Position numbers and translations under genes: made by a program
Shown: positions 44,012 through 52,098 of the stretch, piece after piece
Numbering within the stretch: position 1 is the stretch's first letter
Layout: the number at the start of each line of letters is the position of its first letter
Notes under the pieces: generated by a model
What the model was told of the DNA's origin: nothing
The model's input: the letters and a program-made list of their open reading frames with translations, nothing else
The model's database searches: none
Assembly: GCA_036507855.1 (NCBI GenBank)
Contig: DATCIJ010000018.1
Coordinates: 1 to 64,000 of the forward strand
DNA from: JABWBJ01 sp036507855
GTDB lineage: Bacteria > Gemmatimonadota > Gemmatimonadetes > Gemmatimonadales > Gemmatimonadaceae
DNA: 64,000 bases
Direction of reading: 5' to 3'

Positions 44012-44634
44012 GCGTGGCGAGGCGCGAGCCGTTCAGCTGGAATGCCCGCCAGCGCGCTCATGGTCTCGTGCAGCTCGTTGAGGATCGGGGTCCGATTGCC
44101 CAGTTCCACCAGGCGGCCGTGGAGGCGGCGATACCAGTCCAGGGTTCGCTCCCGCCCGCCGGGAACCCGCGCCCAGACCGATTGAACGTCCATGGTGCGG
44201 CGCAGGTCGGCGAGGAGCGTCCCGGCGCCGTGCAGCGCATCCGCGGCGGCGAGCATCTGTCCCTCGGGCGAGGCGTCGCGAAGGCAGCCTAACAAGTGGT
44301 CGCGACGCTCGTCCGCACTGAGTTCCAGGCCGTCGTCGTCGGTGCGCCGTTCGGCGGCCATGAGCGCGGTCTCGAGGGCGCGTGAGCCGAACTTCTCGCC
44401 AATTCGCTGCTGCAGGACTTCCAGCGGGAACGCTTCGCGCGCGTAATCCTCCACCACGTCGAGAAGGATGCCGGCGGTGACGGTGTCCTCGTCGCACCCG
44501 TACCGGGTGAGGATCACGGCCAGGTTCGCTGGCTGCGTCGAGTATGGCGGCCTCGTGCCGCGCCGCACCTGCTGGTCGTGATGCTTGGCCGCGAACGCCA
44601 GTGCGTGATTGATCCGGTCGGAATATCCGTTCAT
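44008..44634 (-). CDS. degenerate RelA/SpoT-type HD-domain protein
   Basis: The fold follows the (p)ppGpp hydrolase domain: ALAFAAKHHDQQVRRGTRPPY, then YGCDEDTVTAGILLDVVEDY and an ADALHG segment near 130. Two of the metal-binding histidines are gone: the PYxxHP histidine is Q34 and the LHDVVED histidine is L58, with D59 kept. Hydrolysis is therefore unlikely. No synthetase or TGS domain follows. It may bind a nucleotide without cutting it, or be a dying gene. Confidence 0.75.
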   Translation of the reverse strand: MNGYSDRINHALAFAAKHHDQQVRRGTRPPYSTQPANLAVILTRYGCDEDTVTAGILLDVVEDYAREAFPLEVLQQRIGEKFGSRALETALMAAERRTDDDGLELSADERRDHLLGCLRDASPEGQMLAAADALHGAGTLLADLRRTMDVQSVWARVPGGRERTLDWYRRLHGRLVELGNRTPILNELHETMSALAGIPAERLAPRHA

Positions 44635-44682
44635 GACGAAGCGCGACTCCGCGGCGGCATCGGGATGGTGCGCGCGAAGAAA

Positions 44683-45204
44683 CTATTCATGCGCGATGGT
44701 GCTCGACACCCCACGCTCCGTTCCCGCGAAGATGCGAACCAGGCGTTCCAGGCCCAGCGCGTCGTCATGATCGAACGCGGCGACGTGTTCCGAGTCGACG
44801 TCGAGCACTGCCGCCAGGTTCCCATTGGCGTCCACGACCGGAACCACGATCTCCGATCGAGCCCGGGCGTCGCATGCGATGTGCCCCGGAAACAAGTCCA
44901 CGTCCGGCACGATAACCGTGCGTTTTGTGGCAGCGGCGGTTCCGCATACGCCGCGGCCGACTTCGATCTCCAGGTAGCCGAGTGTTCCCTGATACGGCCC
45001 GACCCGGAGCAGCCGCCCAGGCTCCACTACGCGATAGAACCCCACCCAGAGGTGACCAAACCCGTGGAAGAGAAGGCAGCTCAGCGTGGCCATCGTGGCG
45101 ACCGGGTCCGAAATCCCTTCAAGGACCAGGCGGAGATGCTGGTCCACGGTCGCGTACGCGTCCTCCTTGGGGAGGTGTCGGACGTCAATCATCGTTTCCC
45201 CCAT
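44683..45204 (-). CDS. free methionine-(R)-sulfoxide reductase (GAF domain)
   Basis: The GAF fold with fRMsr motifs VGRGVCGTA (C87) and FPGHIACD (C111), and SEIVVPVVDANG, LAAVLDVDSEH. It reduces free Met-R-sulfoxide with thioredoxin. The C84 of the E. coli enzyme, which helps resolve the disulfide, is here Y77, so it uses a two-cysteine version. It lies in the same direction as the HD gene. Confidence 0.85.
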   Translation of the reverse strand: MGETMIDVRHLPKEDAYATVDQHLRLVLEGISDPVATMATLSCLLFHGFGHLWVGFYRVVEPGRLLRVGPYQGTLGYLEIEVGRGVCGTAAATKRTVIVPDVDLFPGHIACDARARSEIVVPVVDANGNLAAVLDVDSEHVAAFDHDDALGLERLVRIFAGTERGVSSTIAHE

Positions 45205-45261
45205 TGTCGTGCTCGAATGGGCCGCGGTCTTTTCGTCGTTACGGAGGCAACTGAAAGAAGA

Positions 45262-45287
45262 CCGGGGGCGGCTTTCGCCGCCCCCGG
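45262..45287 (-). terminator. terminator of the cupredoxin gene
   Basis: CCGGGGGCGGC and GCCGCCCCCGG form a perfect 11-bp stem. On the minus strand the loop is GAAA (a GNRA tetraloop) and TCTTCTTTC follows. Confidence 0.85.
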
Positions 45288-45313
45288 AAGTTCTACAAAC
45301 CGTACTGCCAGAA

Positions 45314-45802
45314 CTACTCGACAGTGATCTCGCCCCTCATGTTCAACGCGAGGTGCGGCGTGCAGTGGAAGGGGTATTTGCCAGGCTTGATGTTGCCGAG
45401 CGAAAGGACCCACTCCTGATTCGGGGTCATGAACATCGGCGAATTCCCGTCCATCGACTCCGGCATGTTCGCGAACAGCTGGTCCTTCTGGTCCGCCGGG
45501 ATGGTGGCGGGATCAAAGGCCACGTTGTGCGGGCCGCCGCTGATCATGATGAACTTGATGCCGTCGCCCGACTTCACGGTGATGTTCGCCGGCTCGTACC
45601 GATAGCCCGTCGCGTCGCCGACCATGTGGACCTCGTGAATGGTCCCCGTGGGGGCCACGGCTGTCATGGCACCAGTCGGGGCCGGGGTCACCGCCGGCGC
45701 AGCCATCGCGGCGGAATCGGTCGCGGCATTCTGGCTCTCTCCGCCACCGCACGCACCGAGAAGGACAACGCCTGAGAGAAGGGCGACACCAAACACTCGC
45801 AT
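45314..45802 (-). CDS. cupredoxin (type 1 copper) lipoprotein
   Basis: A lipobox LLGAC at residues 14-18 is followed by an Ala/Pro-rich linker. The plastocyanin fold has SGGPHNVAF (histidine ligand) and the FHCTPHLALNM cluster, which gives Cys, His and Met ligands. It likely carries electrons in the periplasm. The start is the ATG at 45802. A perfect CRP-type palindrome lies about 80 bp upstream, so control by oxygen or energy state is possible. Confidence 0.9.
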   Translation of the reverse strand: MRVFGVALLSGVVLLGACGGGESQNAATDSAAMAAPAVTPAPTGAMTAVAPTGTIHEVHMVGDATGYRYEPANITVKSGDGIKFIMISGGPHNVAFDPATIPADQKDQLFANMPESMDGNSPMFMTPNQEWVLSLGNIKPGKYPFHCTPHLALNMRGEITVE

Positions 45803-45881
45803 TGCTGAAGGCCTCCGAAAGGTCACTGCCGTCGATCCAGAGCTGGAAAGACCGAGCGGCTGGATCCCCGTCCGGTCAGGG

Positions 45882-45899
45882 TTGTGAATTTATTCACAA
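45882..45899. promoter_or_regulatory. CRP/FNR-type palindrome
   Basis: TTGTGAAT-TT-ATTCACAA is a perfect 18-bp palindrome containing TGTGA-N6-TCACA, the exact CRP consensus. It sits between the divergent cupredoxin and IMPase genes, about 80 and 163 bp from their starts. Confidence 0.7.
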
Positions 45900-46061
45900 G
45901 GCGCCATCGCGCAATCCCGATTGCGCTTTGGCTCCTGACCCGTCGCAATGTGCCTCGGCTCATCGGTTGACCAGCTTGACGAGGGGCACAGGGCCGTTAC
46001 CACTGATGAGCCACCTGCAGAAACCTCGATCGCAGGCGCGACCGCCGAATGAGGCACCGGC

Positions 46062-46859
46062 ATGACTCCCTCCGCTCTGCTTGACGCGGTTCATGAGGTC
46101 GCCCGAATCTGCGGCGACGTCGCCTACCGCCACTTCCGAACGGACCTGCCGGTCGAGCGGAAGGCCGACGGGTCGGAGGTTACCCGAGCGGATCGCGAAG
46201 CCGAAGTTGCCGGGCGAGACTGGATCCGTCGGCACTTTCCCGGTGATGCGATCGTCGGAGAGGAACTCGGCGCCGAAGGAGATCCTCGCGGGCGACGCTG
46301 GTTCATCGACCCCATTGATGGAACCCGGACTTTTGTCCGCGGCGTGCCGCTTTGGGGTTCGCTGGCCGCGGTTGAGCACGGAGGCACCGTGGTGGCCGGC
46401 GCGATCAATTGTCCAGCGACCGGCGATCTCGTGGCTGCCGCGCTCGGTGAGGGCTGTTGGCACAACGGTGCTCGTACATCGGTCTCGAGGGTGGGCGAGC
46501 TTTCCAGCGCCTCCATTCTCGCGACCGACCAGCGCTTTCTGTCAAGACCGTCACGCGCTGCGCGATGGGCCGCCTTGGCCGGTCAGGTCGCCATCGCGCG
46601 CTCCTGGGGAGACTGCTATGGCTACGTGCTCGTCGCGACTGGCCGCGCGGAACTGATGGCCGACAATCGCATGCGTCCCTGGGATGTGGCGGCGCTCATC
46701 CCCGTCATCGAGGAAGCGGGAGGCGTGTTGACGGATTGGCGAGGCCGGCGCGGGATCGGCTCTGATACCATCGCAACCAATCGGATCCTCGCCGCCGAAT
46801 TCAGAAACCTGTTGGGCGTTCCCGAGTCGGCCGACCCGGAGCGTGCAGGCGACGCCTAG
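46062..46859 (+). CDS. inositol monophosphatase family enzyme (HisN-like)
   Basis: The lithium-sensitive metal phosphatase fold is present: IVGEELGAEG, WFIDPIDGTRTFVRGVPLWG and MRPWDVAALIPVIEEAGG. Some members are histidinol-phosphate phosphatases (HisN), and others act on inositol phosphate or PAP. Substrate is not set by sequence. Length 265 aa is normal. The stop overlaps the M16 gene stop by four bases (CTAG). Confidence 0.88.
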   Translation: MTPSALLDAVHEVARICGDVAYRHFRTDLPVERKADGSEVTRADREAEVAGRDWIRRHFPGDAIVGEELGAEGDPRGRRWFIDPIDGTRTFVRGVPLWGSLAAVEHGGTVVAGAINCPATGDLVAAALGEGCWHNGARTSVSRVGELSSASILATDQRFLSRPSRAARWAALAGQVAIARSWGDCYGYVLVATGRAELMADNRMRPWDVAALIPVIEEAGGVLTDWRGRRGIGSDTIATNRILAAEFRNLLGVPESADPERAGDA

Positions 46860-48202
46860 AACTTTTCCATGATTCGAATCGGTGCCTGACGAGCGTCACC
46901 GATGAATACGAATCTCACGTCACGCATGTAGCGAAGCGCCGCGCGCTGGATATCGGCGGGAGTGATGGCGCGGAGCTCGTCCACGAACCGGTCCGCGCGG
47001 CGGAAGTCTCCGTAAAACAGTTCCGCGCGCGCCAGAAAGTCCGCCTGCTGCGCGCCTGACTCGTTGTCCAGGAAATACTGCGTGATGAACTGCAGGATCA
47101 GGCGTTCGAGTGCCCGCGGATCGACGGTTCCTGTTTGAAGATCAAGCAGCTCGCGGCGCATGACGTCCAGGGTCAGGTCCGGCGCGATGGTCGTCACGTA
47201 CAATCCGCCCGCGGAAACAGCGCGCTCGATGAAGGGGGCGTCCACCGCGTACGTCAGGTTGCGCTTTGACCGGATCTCGCTGAACAGTTGCCCGGAGAGG
47301 ATGGCGGTCGCGATGCGCAGGGCGTGATAGTCGGGCGAATCGGCGCGCGGTCCCGGATACAGGCCGAGGATGTAGTTGGTCGGGAGATCGCGATTGATCG
47401 TCACGGCGCCCGAGCGCGACCTCGGAAGCGTGTCCGGCAGTGTCCAGCGGTAGGATCCCGCTGGCAGCCGGGCCAGCGTTCCGCGCACCAGACGCTCCAC
47501 CTCTGTCTTCTGCACGTTCCCAACCACGACGAGGAGCATCCTGGACTTCACGACCTGCGTATCCTGGTAACGCTGGAGATCCTGCAGGGTTACCCTGGCG
47601 AGCGACGACTCGGTGCCTGACGGCGGGATCGCGTAGGGGTGACCATTGAACGCGAACGAGTCGGCGACGAACTCGATGAGCGCGTCCGGAGAGTCCTGTC
47701 GCTGGCGCACCCCGGCGATCAACTGACGGCGAATGAGCGCAACCTCGGTGGAGTCGAACCGGGGCTCGGTGATGCGACTGGCGAGGATGCTCCACGTCGA
47801 GTCCAGCGTGGCACGCGTGGCCCGAAGCCCGATCGCGGACCAATCCTCACTGACCTGAGTCGTGATGGTCGTGCCCAACTGCGCCATCGATCGACGGAGG
47901 CGGTCGCGCGAATAGGAGCGCGTACCGCGCTCACTGGTCTCGAGCAGCATCAGTTCGATCCCGGCGTTGGCCGCGGTGATCTGCCTGACGCCGCCGAGCA
48001 GGTACAGGTTTGCCACCACGATGTCGCCACTACCGACATGACGCTGGATCACGCGAATACCGTCGACATCGTAGGCAATCGTGCCCGTGTCCGGGCCGGT
48101 CGTCGCTGGCCCGCCGCGTCGCGCTTGCGCCGCCGCCTCCTGGTGAACGAAGGCGATGGCGAGGAGGCCGACGACGAGTCGTGTCACGCTCAGGCAGCTC
48201 AC
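46856..48202 (-). CDS. M16 peptidase-like protein, non-catalytic subunit
   Basis: A signal peptide (VVGLLAIAFVHQEAAAQ) and two M16 lobes. The zinc motif HxxEH is absent (the equivalent stretch is GIELMLLETSERGT), while the C-lobe R-Y pair RSKRNLTYAVDA is retained. This is the pattern of inactive partners that complete the M16 chamber. It starts at GTG 48202, overlapping the active gene's stop (GTGA). Confidence 0.88.
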   Translation of the reverse strand: MSCLSVTRLVVGLLAIAFVHQEAAAQARRGGPATTGPDTGTIAYDVDGIRVIQRHVGSGDIVVANLYLLGGVRQITAANAGIELMLLETSERGTRSYSRDRLRRSMAQLGTTITTQVSEDWSAIGLRATRATLDSTWSILASRITEPRFDSTEVALIRRQLIAGVRQRQDSPDALIEFVADSFAFNGHPYAIPPSGTESSLARVTLQDLQRYQDTQVVKSRMLLVVVGNVQKTEVERLVRGTLARLPAGSYRWTLPDTLPRSRSGAVTINRDLPTNYILGLYPGPRADSPDYHALRIATAILSGQLFSEIRSKRNLTYAVDAPFIERAVSAGGLYVTTIAPDLTLDVMRRELLDLQTGTVDPRALERLILQFITQYFLDNESGAQQADFLARAELFYGDFRRADRFVDELRAITPADIQRAALRYMRDVRFVFIGDARQAPIRIMEKF

Positions 48203-49629
48203 GGAATTATCCTCGGCAACACGTCAGCGTCTCTGAGTCCAAGGTCCGCCTTCACTCCGGGAGGCAGAAGGATCCCCACGACCATCGGCTTGCCCACGAT
48301 GTACTTGCGGGCGTAGGCACGCACGTCATCGAGAGTCTGTGCCGCCATGTTGTCGACGTACCCCATGTAGTACTCGAGCCCGGACACACTCCACCAGAAG
48401 CCGATCGTGTGCGCGTGGTCCGACGGTCTGTCGAAGCCGAAGGCCGTGCTTACCGAGCGTTCCGCCTTCGTCGCGGTGAGTTGGTCGGACGTGATGTACC
48501 CGGGATCGGCCAGGCGCTCCACTTCACGTTGCAGCGCCGCGATCGCCTCTTTCAGCCGTTCGGGCGTGGTCTGCCCCCCGATGCTGATCGGTCCGACCTG
48601 ATTGAGCGTGTAGTAGCTCACGTCGATCGACTGGAAGAGGCCGGTGTCCACCAGCTTTCGCTGGATTTGTGAGCCTGGCTGGTTCAGTGCGTCCGAGAAG
48701 ACGTCGGCTGCGTATGTCGCGGCGGGATCCTTCCTCACGCTCGGTCCCTGCCACTGCATCATCACGGTGACCGCTCCCACCGGCCGCTCGACGTAAATCG
48801 CCGTACTCGCGGTCAGCGGCGGAATCTGGGGAATGGGCTCCGCGGCAAAGGGATCCTCGCCACGAGGCCAGTCTCCCAGAAAGCGCTCGGCCATCGCGAA
48901 GACGGTATCGGGGTTTACGTCGCCAGTGACGATGAGCGCGGTGTTGTTCGGGACGTAGTACCGGTGCTGGATGTCCGCCAACTGCGACGGGGTGACGCGC
49001 TGCAGCACCTCACGCTCTCCGATGATGTTCTTCCGACTCCACTGTCCCGGATACAGCGCCTTGCCCGACTTCTGCTGCAGCTCGAAGAAGGGACTCGATT
49101 CATTGCGATCGTACTCGCCGAGAACCACTTGTCGCTCGCGCTCCAGTTCCTGGCTCAGGAACTTCGGGCCGCGAAGTGCCGCCGACATGAGCTTGATTCC
49201 ACCAGCGAGGCTGTCGGCGGGGAGCGACATATAGTAGTTGACGCGCTCTTCCTGCGTCGTGCCGTTGAACGATGCGCCCAGTTCCGACGACCGTTGAATG
49301 AACGCGTCCGGCTCGGGGAGCTGCGCGTTCGCCTTGAAGAACATGTGCTCGTACATGTGCGCCAGCCCTTCCGAGCCTGGTCGCTGGGTGAACGAGCCGT
49401 TGCGCACGTTGATTTCGATGGTCGCCAACGGGACACCGTGATTCTCGGCCACGATGACCTCGAGGCCATTTGTGAGAACGCGGTGTCTGATGAACTTCTC
49501 GAGCTCGGTGCGCTGGGCGCCAAGTCGATGTGCTGGCAGCAGGGCGATGACCGCCGATCCCGCAAGGGCTACGGCGATCCTCGTCCAACGAGACTTGTGA
49601 GGTCGATATGCGCGTTCACGAATCGTCAC
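48199..49629 (-). CDS. M16 zinc metallopeptidase, catalytic subunit
   Basis: The inverted zinc-binding motif is HMYEH at residues 91-95, followed downstream by an acidic ligand near GEYDRNESSP. An N-terminal signal segment (IAVALAGSAVIALLPAHRLGAQ) indicates export. It starts at GTG 49629, only 41 bp from divergent murB, so the two promoters overlap. It and the following inactive lobe likely form a periplasmic heterodimer that degrades peptides. Confidence 0.9.
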   Translation of the reverse strand: MTIRERAYRPHKSRWTRIAVALAGSAVIALLPAHRLGAQRTELEKFIRHRVLTNGLEVIVAENHGVPLATIEINVRNGSFTQRPGSEGLAHMYEHMFFKANAQLPEPDAFIQRSSELGASFNGTTQEERVNYYMSLPADSLAGGIKLMSAALRGPKFLSQELERERQVVLGEYDRNESSPFFELQQKSGKALYPGQWSRKNIIGEREVLQRVTPSQLADIQHRYYVPNNTALIVTGDVNPDTVFAMAERFLGDWPRGEDPFAAEPIPQIPPLTASTAIYVERPVGAVTVMMQWQGPSVRKDPAATYAADVFSDALNQPGSQIQRKLVDTGLFQSIDVSYYTLNQVGPISIGGQTTPERLKEAIAALQREVERLADPGYITSDQLTATKAERSVSTAFGFDRPSDHAHTIGFWWSVSGLEYYMGYVDNMAAQTLDDVRAYARKYIVGKPMVVGILLPPGVKADLGLRDADVLPRIIP

Positions 49630-49670
49630 GCTGGCGGTATCCGGGGTTCTCTGGTTTTCTTTGTGCGCCG

Positions 49671-50624
49671 ATGGCAGAACATCGCGACATACTGGCCCGG
49701 TTCGGGGCACTGGCCGCGCGGCGCCTCGAGGCCTCGCGACTCCGGCGTGACGTCCCGCTGGCTCCGTACACCACGTTCCGGATCGGTGGTCCGGCAGATC
49801 TCCTGTACGATGCCACGACGGCAGATGATCTCGCAAACGCCGTCGAGACCAGCCGCGAGGCCGGCCTGCCCCACTTCGTACTTGGACTCGGGGCAAATAT
49901 CCTGGTTGGCGACCGTGGTTTTCGTGGCGTCGTGATCCGGAATACCGCCCGCGAGTTCCGATTCGACGGCACCCGCCTGTGGGCCGAGAGCGGCGCCATC
50001 ATGCAGGATCTCATTCTGGCTGCTGTTCGCCGCGGCCTGTCCGGCCTGGAGCACTACATCGGAATTCCGAGCACGGTGGGCGGCGCCGTATGGCAGAATC
50101 TCCATTTCCTGTCGCCGGCGCCGGAGCGGGAACGCACGATGTTCATCGCGGAGGTGTTCGATTCATGCGAGCTCCTGGCCGAGGAAGGCGGGCGTCGTGT
50201 TGCCGGTCGCGACGAAATGGCGTTCGGCTATGATACGAGCGTCCTGCACCACCGTCGTGACGTGGCGCTGACATGCACGTTCGCGCTCGCGCCCGGAGGT
50301 GCGGATCGGATGAACCGCATTCTCCAGGAGAATCTGGCCTGGCGCGGCGCGCGACATCCGTGGCTCGACATTCATCCCAGCGCCGGGTCGATCTTCAAGA
50401 AGATCGAGGGCGTCGGGGCCGGCCGGCTCATTGACCAGTGCGGGTTGAAAGGTCACCGGGTCGGCAATGCCCAGGTCTCCTGGCTCCACGCCAACATCAT
50501 CATCAATCTCGGTTCGGCTACCGCCGCCGACATCAGACAACTCATCGCCGAGATCCAGCAGCGCGTCGCCGGGCAGTTTGGCCAGCACCTCCAGCCCGAA
50601 ATCGGCTTTGTCGGCGAGTTCTGA
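49671..50624 (+). CDS. murB: UDP-N-acetylenolpyruvoylglucosamine reductase
   Basis: FAD-binding PYTTFRIGGPADLL, LGLGANILVGDRGFRG and GIPSTVGGAVWQNLH are typical. The active-site serine is in PSAGSIFKKIEG, followed by GLKGHRVGNAQVS. It makes UDP-MurNAc for peptidoglycan. The ATG at 49671 is used; upstream codons from 49608 overlap the divergent gene. The DASS transporter follows after 34 bp. Confidence 0.94.
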   Translation: MAEHRDILARFGALAARRLEASRLRRDVPLAPYTTFRIGGPADLLYDATTADDLANAVETSREAGLPHFVLGLGANILVGDRGFRGVVIRNTAREFRFDGTRLWAESGAIMQDLILAAVRRGLSGLEHYIGIPSTVGGAVWQNLHFLSPAPERERTMFIAEVFDSCELLAEEGGRRVAGRDEMAFGYDTSVLHHRRDVALTCTFALAPGGADRMNRILQENLAWRGARHPWLDIHPSAGSIFKKIEGVGAGRLIDQCGLKGHRVGNAQVSWLHANIIINLGSATAADIRQLIAEIQQRVAGQFGQHLQPEIGFVGEF

Positions 50625-50658
50625 TCGCGTCAACGGAGACGCCGCGCCGCGGTCACGC

Positions 50659-52098
50659 ATGGCGTGGCTGATCGCGGGTCCGGCGACGTACGCTCTGCTG
50701 GCACTGCTCGCGCCGTCCACGCTGGAACCCGCCGCTCGTCACGTCCTTGGGCTGGCAGGGTGGATGGCGCTGTGGTGGGTCACGGAGCCTGTGCCCCTTG
50801 CCGCGACCTCGCTCCTTCCGGCGGGTCTCTTCCCTGCACTCGGCGTCGTCACCGCGCGGGATGCCGTCTCGCCTTACGCGAACGAACTCGTCTTCCTGTT
50901 TCTCGGCGGATTCCTGCTCGCGGCCGCATTGGAGCGCTGGAATGCGCATGCGCGAATCGCCTACGGTCTTATCTCGGCGATCGGCCTTTCGAGTCGCCGT
51001 ATTGTGCTGGGCGTGATGGTCGCCACGGCCTTCATCTCGATGTGGATTTCGAATACGGCAACAGCGGCCATGATGTATCCCATCGTGCTCGCCATAACGC
51101 CCCTGTTTGGCGGCGCCACCCGCGACGCCCGCAACACGTGTACCGCGCTGTTGCTCGGCATGGCGTACGCCGCGTCGATCGGCGGCATGGGCACGCTGCT
51201 GGGAACACCCCCCAACCTCATTCTCGCCGGCGCGGCGCGTGAGTTGGCGGGACAGGAAGTGTCCTTCCTGTCGTTCCTGGCTCTCGGCCTCCCTATGGTC
51301 GCGATCCTCCTCCCCCTCTGCTGGGCACTCCTGGTGTTCGTGATCTTTCCTTCCCGAGCCACGCTCGATGCCAGTGCGAGTGCCGTGCTGCGGGATCGGC
51401 GCGCAGCGCTTGGTCCGCTGCGAGGAGGAGAACTGGCCACGCTGTGTGTCTTCACGGCGACGGCGGTCGCCTGGCTGGCGCGCGAGCGCAAGGTGTTGGG
51501 CAGCGTGATCATCCCAGGCTTGGTCGACATCGCCCCTCGATTGACCGACGCCACGATCGGGGTCCTGGGTGCGCTGATTCTTTTCGTCGTCCCAGCTCGC
51601 GAGCGCGACGGATCGACGCGGGCGCTGCTGAGCTGGGACGAAGCACGACTCATCCCGTGGGACGTGCTTCTGCTTTTCGGCGGTGGCCTTTCCCTCGCGG
51701 CGGCCATGGAATCCACCGGGCTCGCGCCCTGGCTCGGCGATCAGATGAGCGGGTTGGGCAGCCTGCCCCCGATCGCCCTCTACCTTGGACTCGCCGTCTT
51801 TGTGCTGGCGTTGAGTGAACTCGCTTCAAACACCGCCGCCGCGACAATGATGATGCCGATCGTTGCCACGCTGGCCAGGGCCGTGGGCCAGCCTCCGCTC
51901 CTCCTCATGCTGATCGCGGCGCTGGCAGCGTCCACCGGATTCGCGCTGCCTGTCGCGACGCCACCAAACACCATCGTATTTGGGTCAGGTCAGGTGCGCG
52001 TTCGCGACATGGCGAAGGCCGGACTGCTGCTTGACGCCGTCGCCGTGCTTCTCGTGGTCGCGGTAGTCTGGCTGATGTTCCCGTTGGTCTTCGGCTAA
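50659..52098 (+). CDS. DASS-family sodium/anion symporter (SLC13-like)
   Basis: The 479-aa protein has about 11 helices. Two copies of the SNT substrate/Na+ motif are present, ISNTATAAMMY and ASNTAAATMMM, and GTLLGTPPNLI and ATPPNTIVFGSGQ are family landmarks. It imports dicarboxylates, phosphate or sulfate with sodium. Specificity cannot be read off. Its stop shares CTAA with the TerC stop. Confidence 0.9.
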   Translation: MAWLIAGPATYALLALLAPSTLEPAARHVLGLAGWMALWWVTEPVPLAATSLLPAGLFPALGVVTARDAVSPYANELVFLFLGGFLLAAALERWNAHARIAYGLISAIGLSSRRIVLGVMVATAFISMWISNTATAAMMYPIVLAITPLFGGATRDARNTCTALLLGMAYAASIGGMGTLLGTPPNLILAGAARELAGQEVSFLSFLALGLPMVAILLPLCWALLVFVIFPSRATLDASASAVLRDRRAALGPLRGGELATLCVFTATAVAWLARERKVLGSVIIPGLVDIAPRLTDATIGVLGALILFVVPARERDGSTRALLSWDEARLIPWDVLLLFGGGLSLAAAMESTGLAPWLGDQMSGLGSLPPIALYLGLAVFVLALSELASNTAAATMMMPIVATLARAVGQPPLLLMLIAALAASTGFALPVATPPNTIVFGSGQVRVRDMAKAGLLLDAVAVLLVVAVVWLMFPLVFG

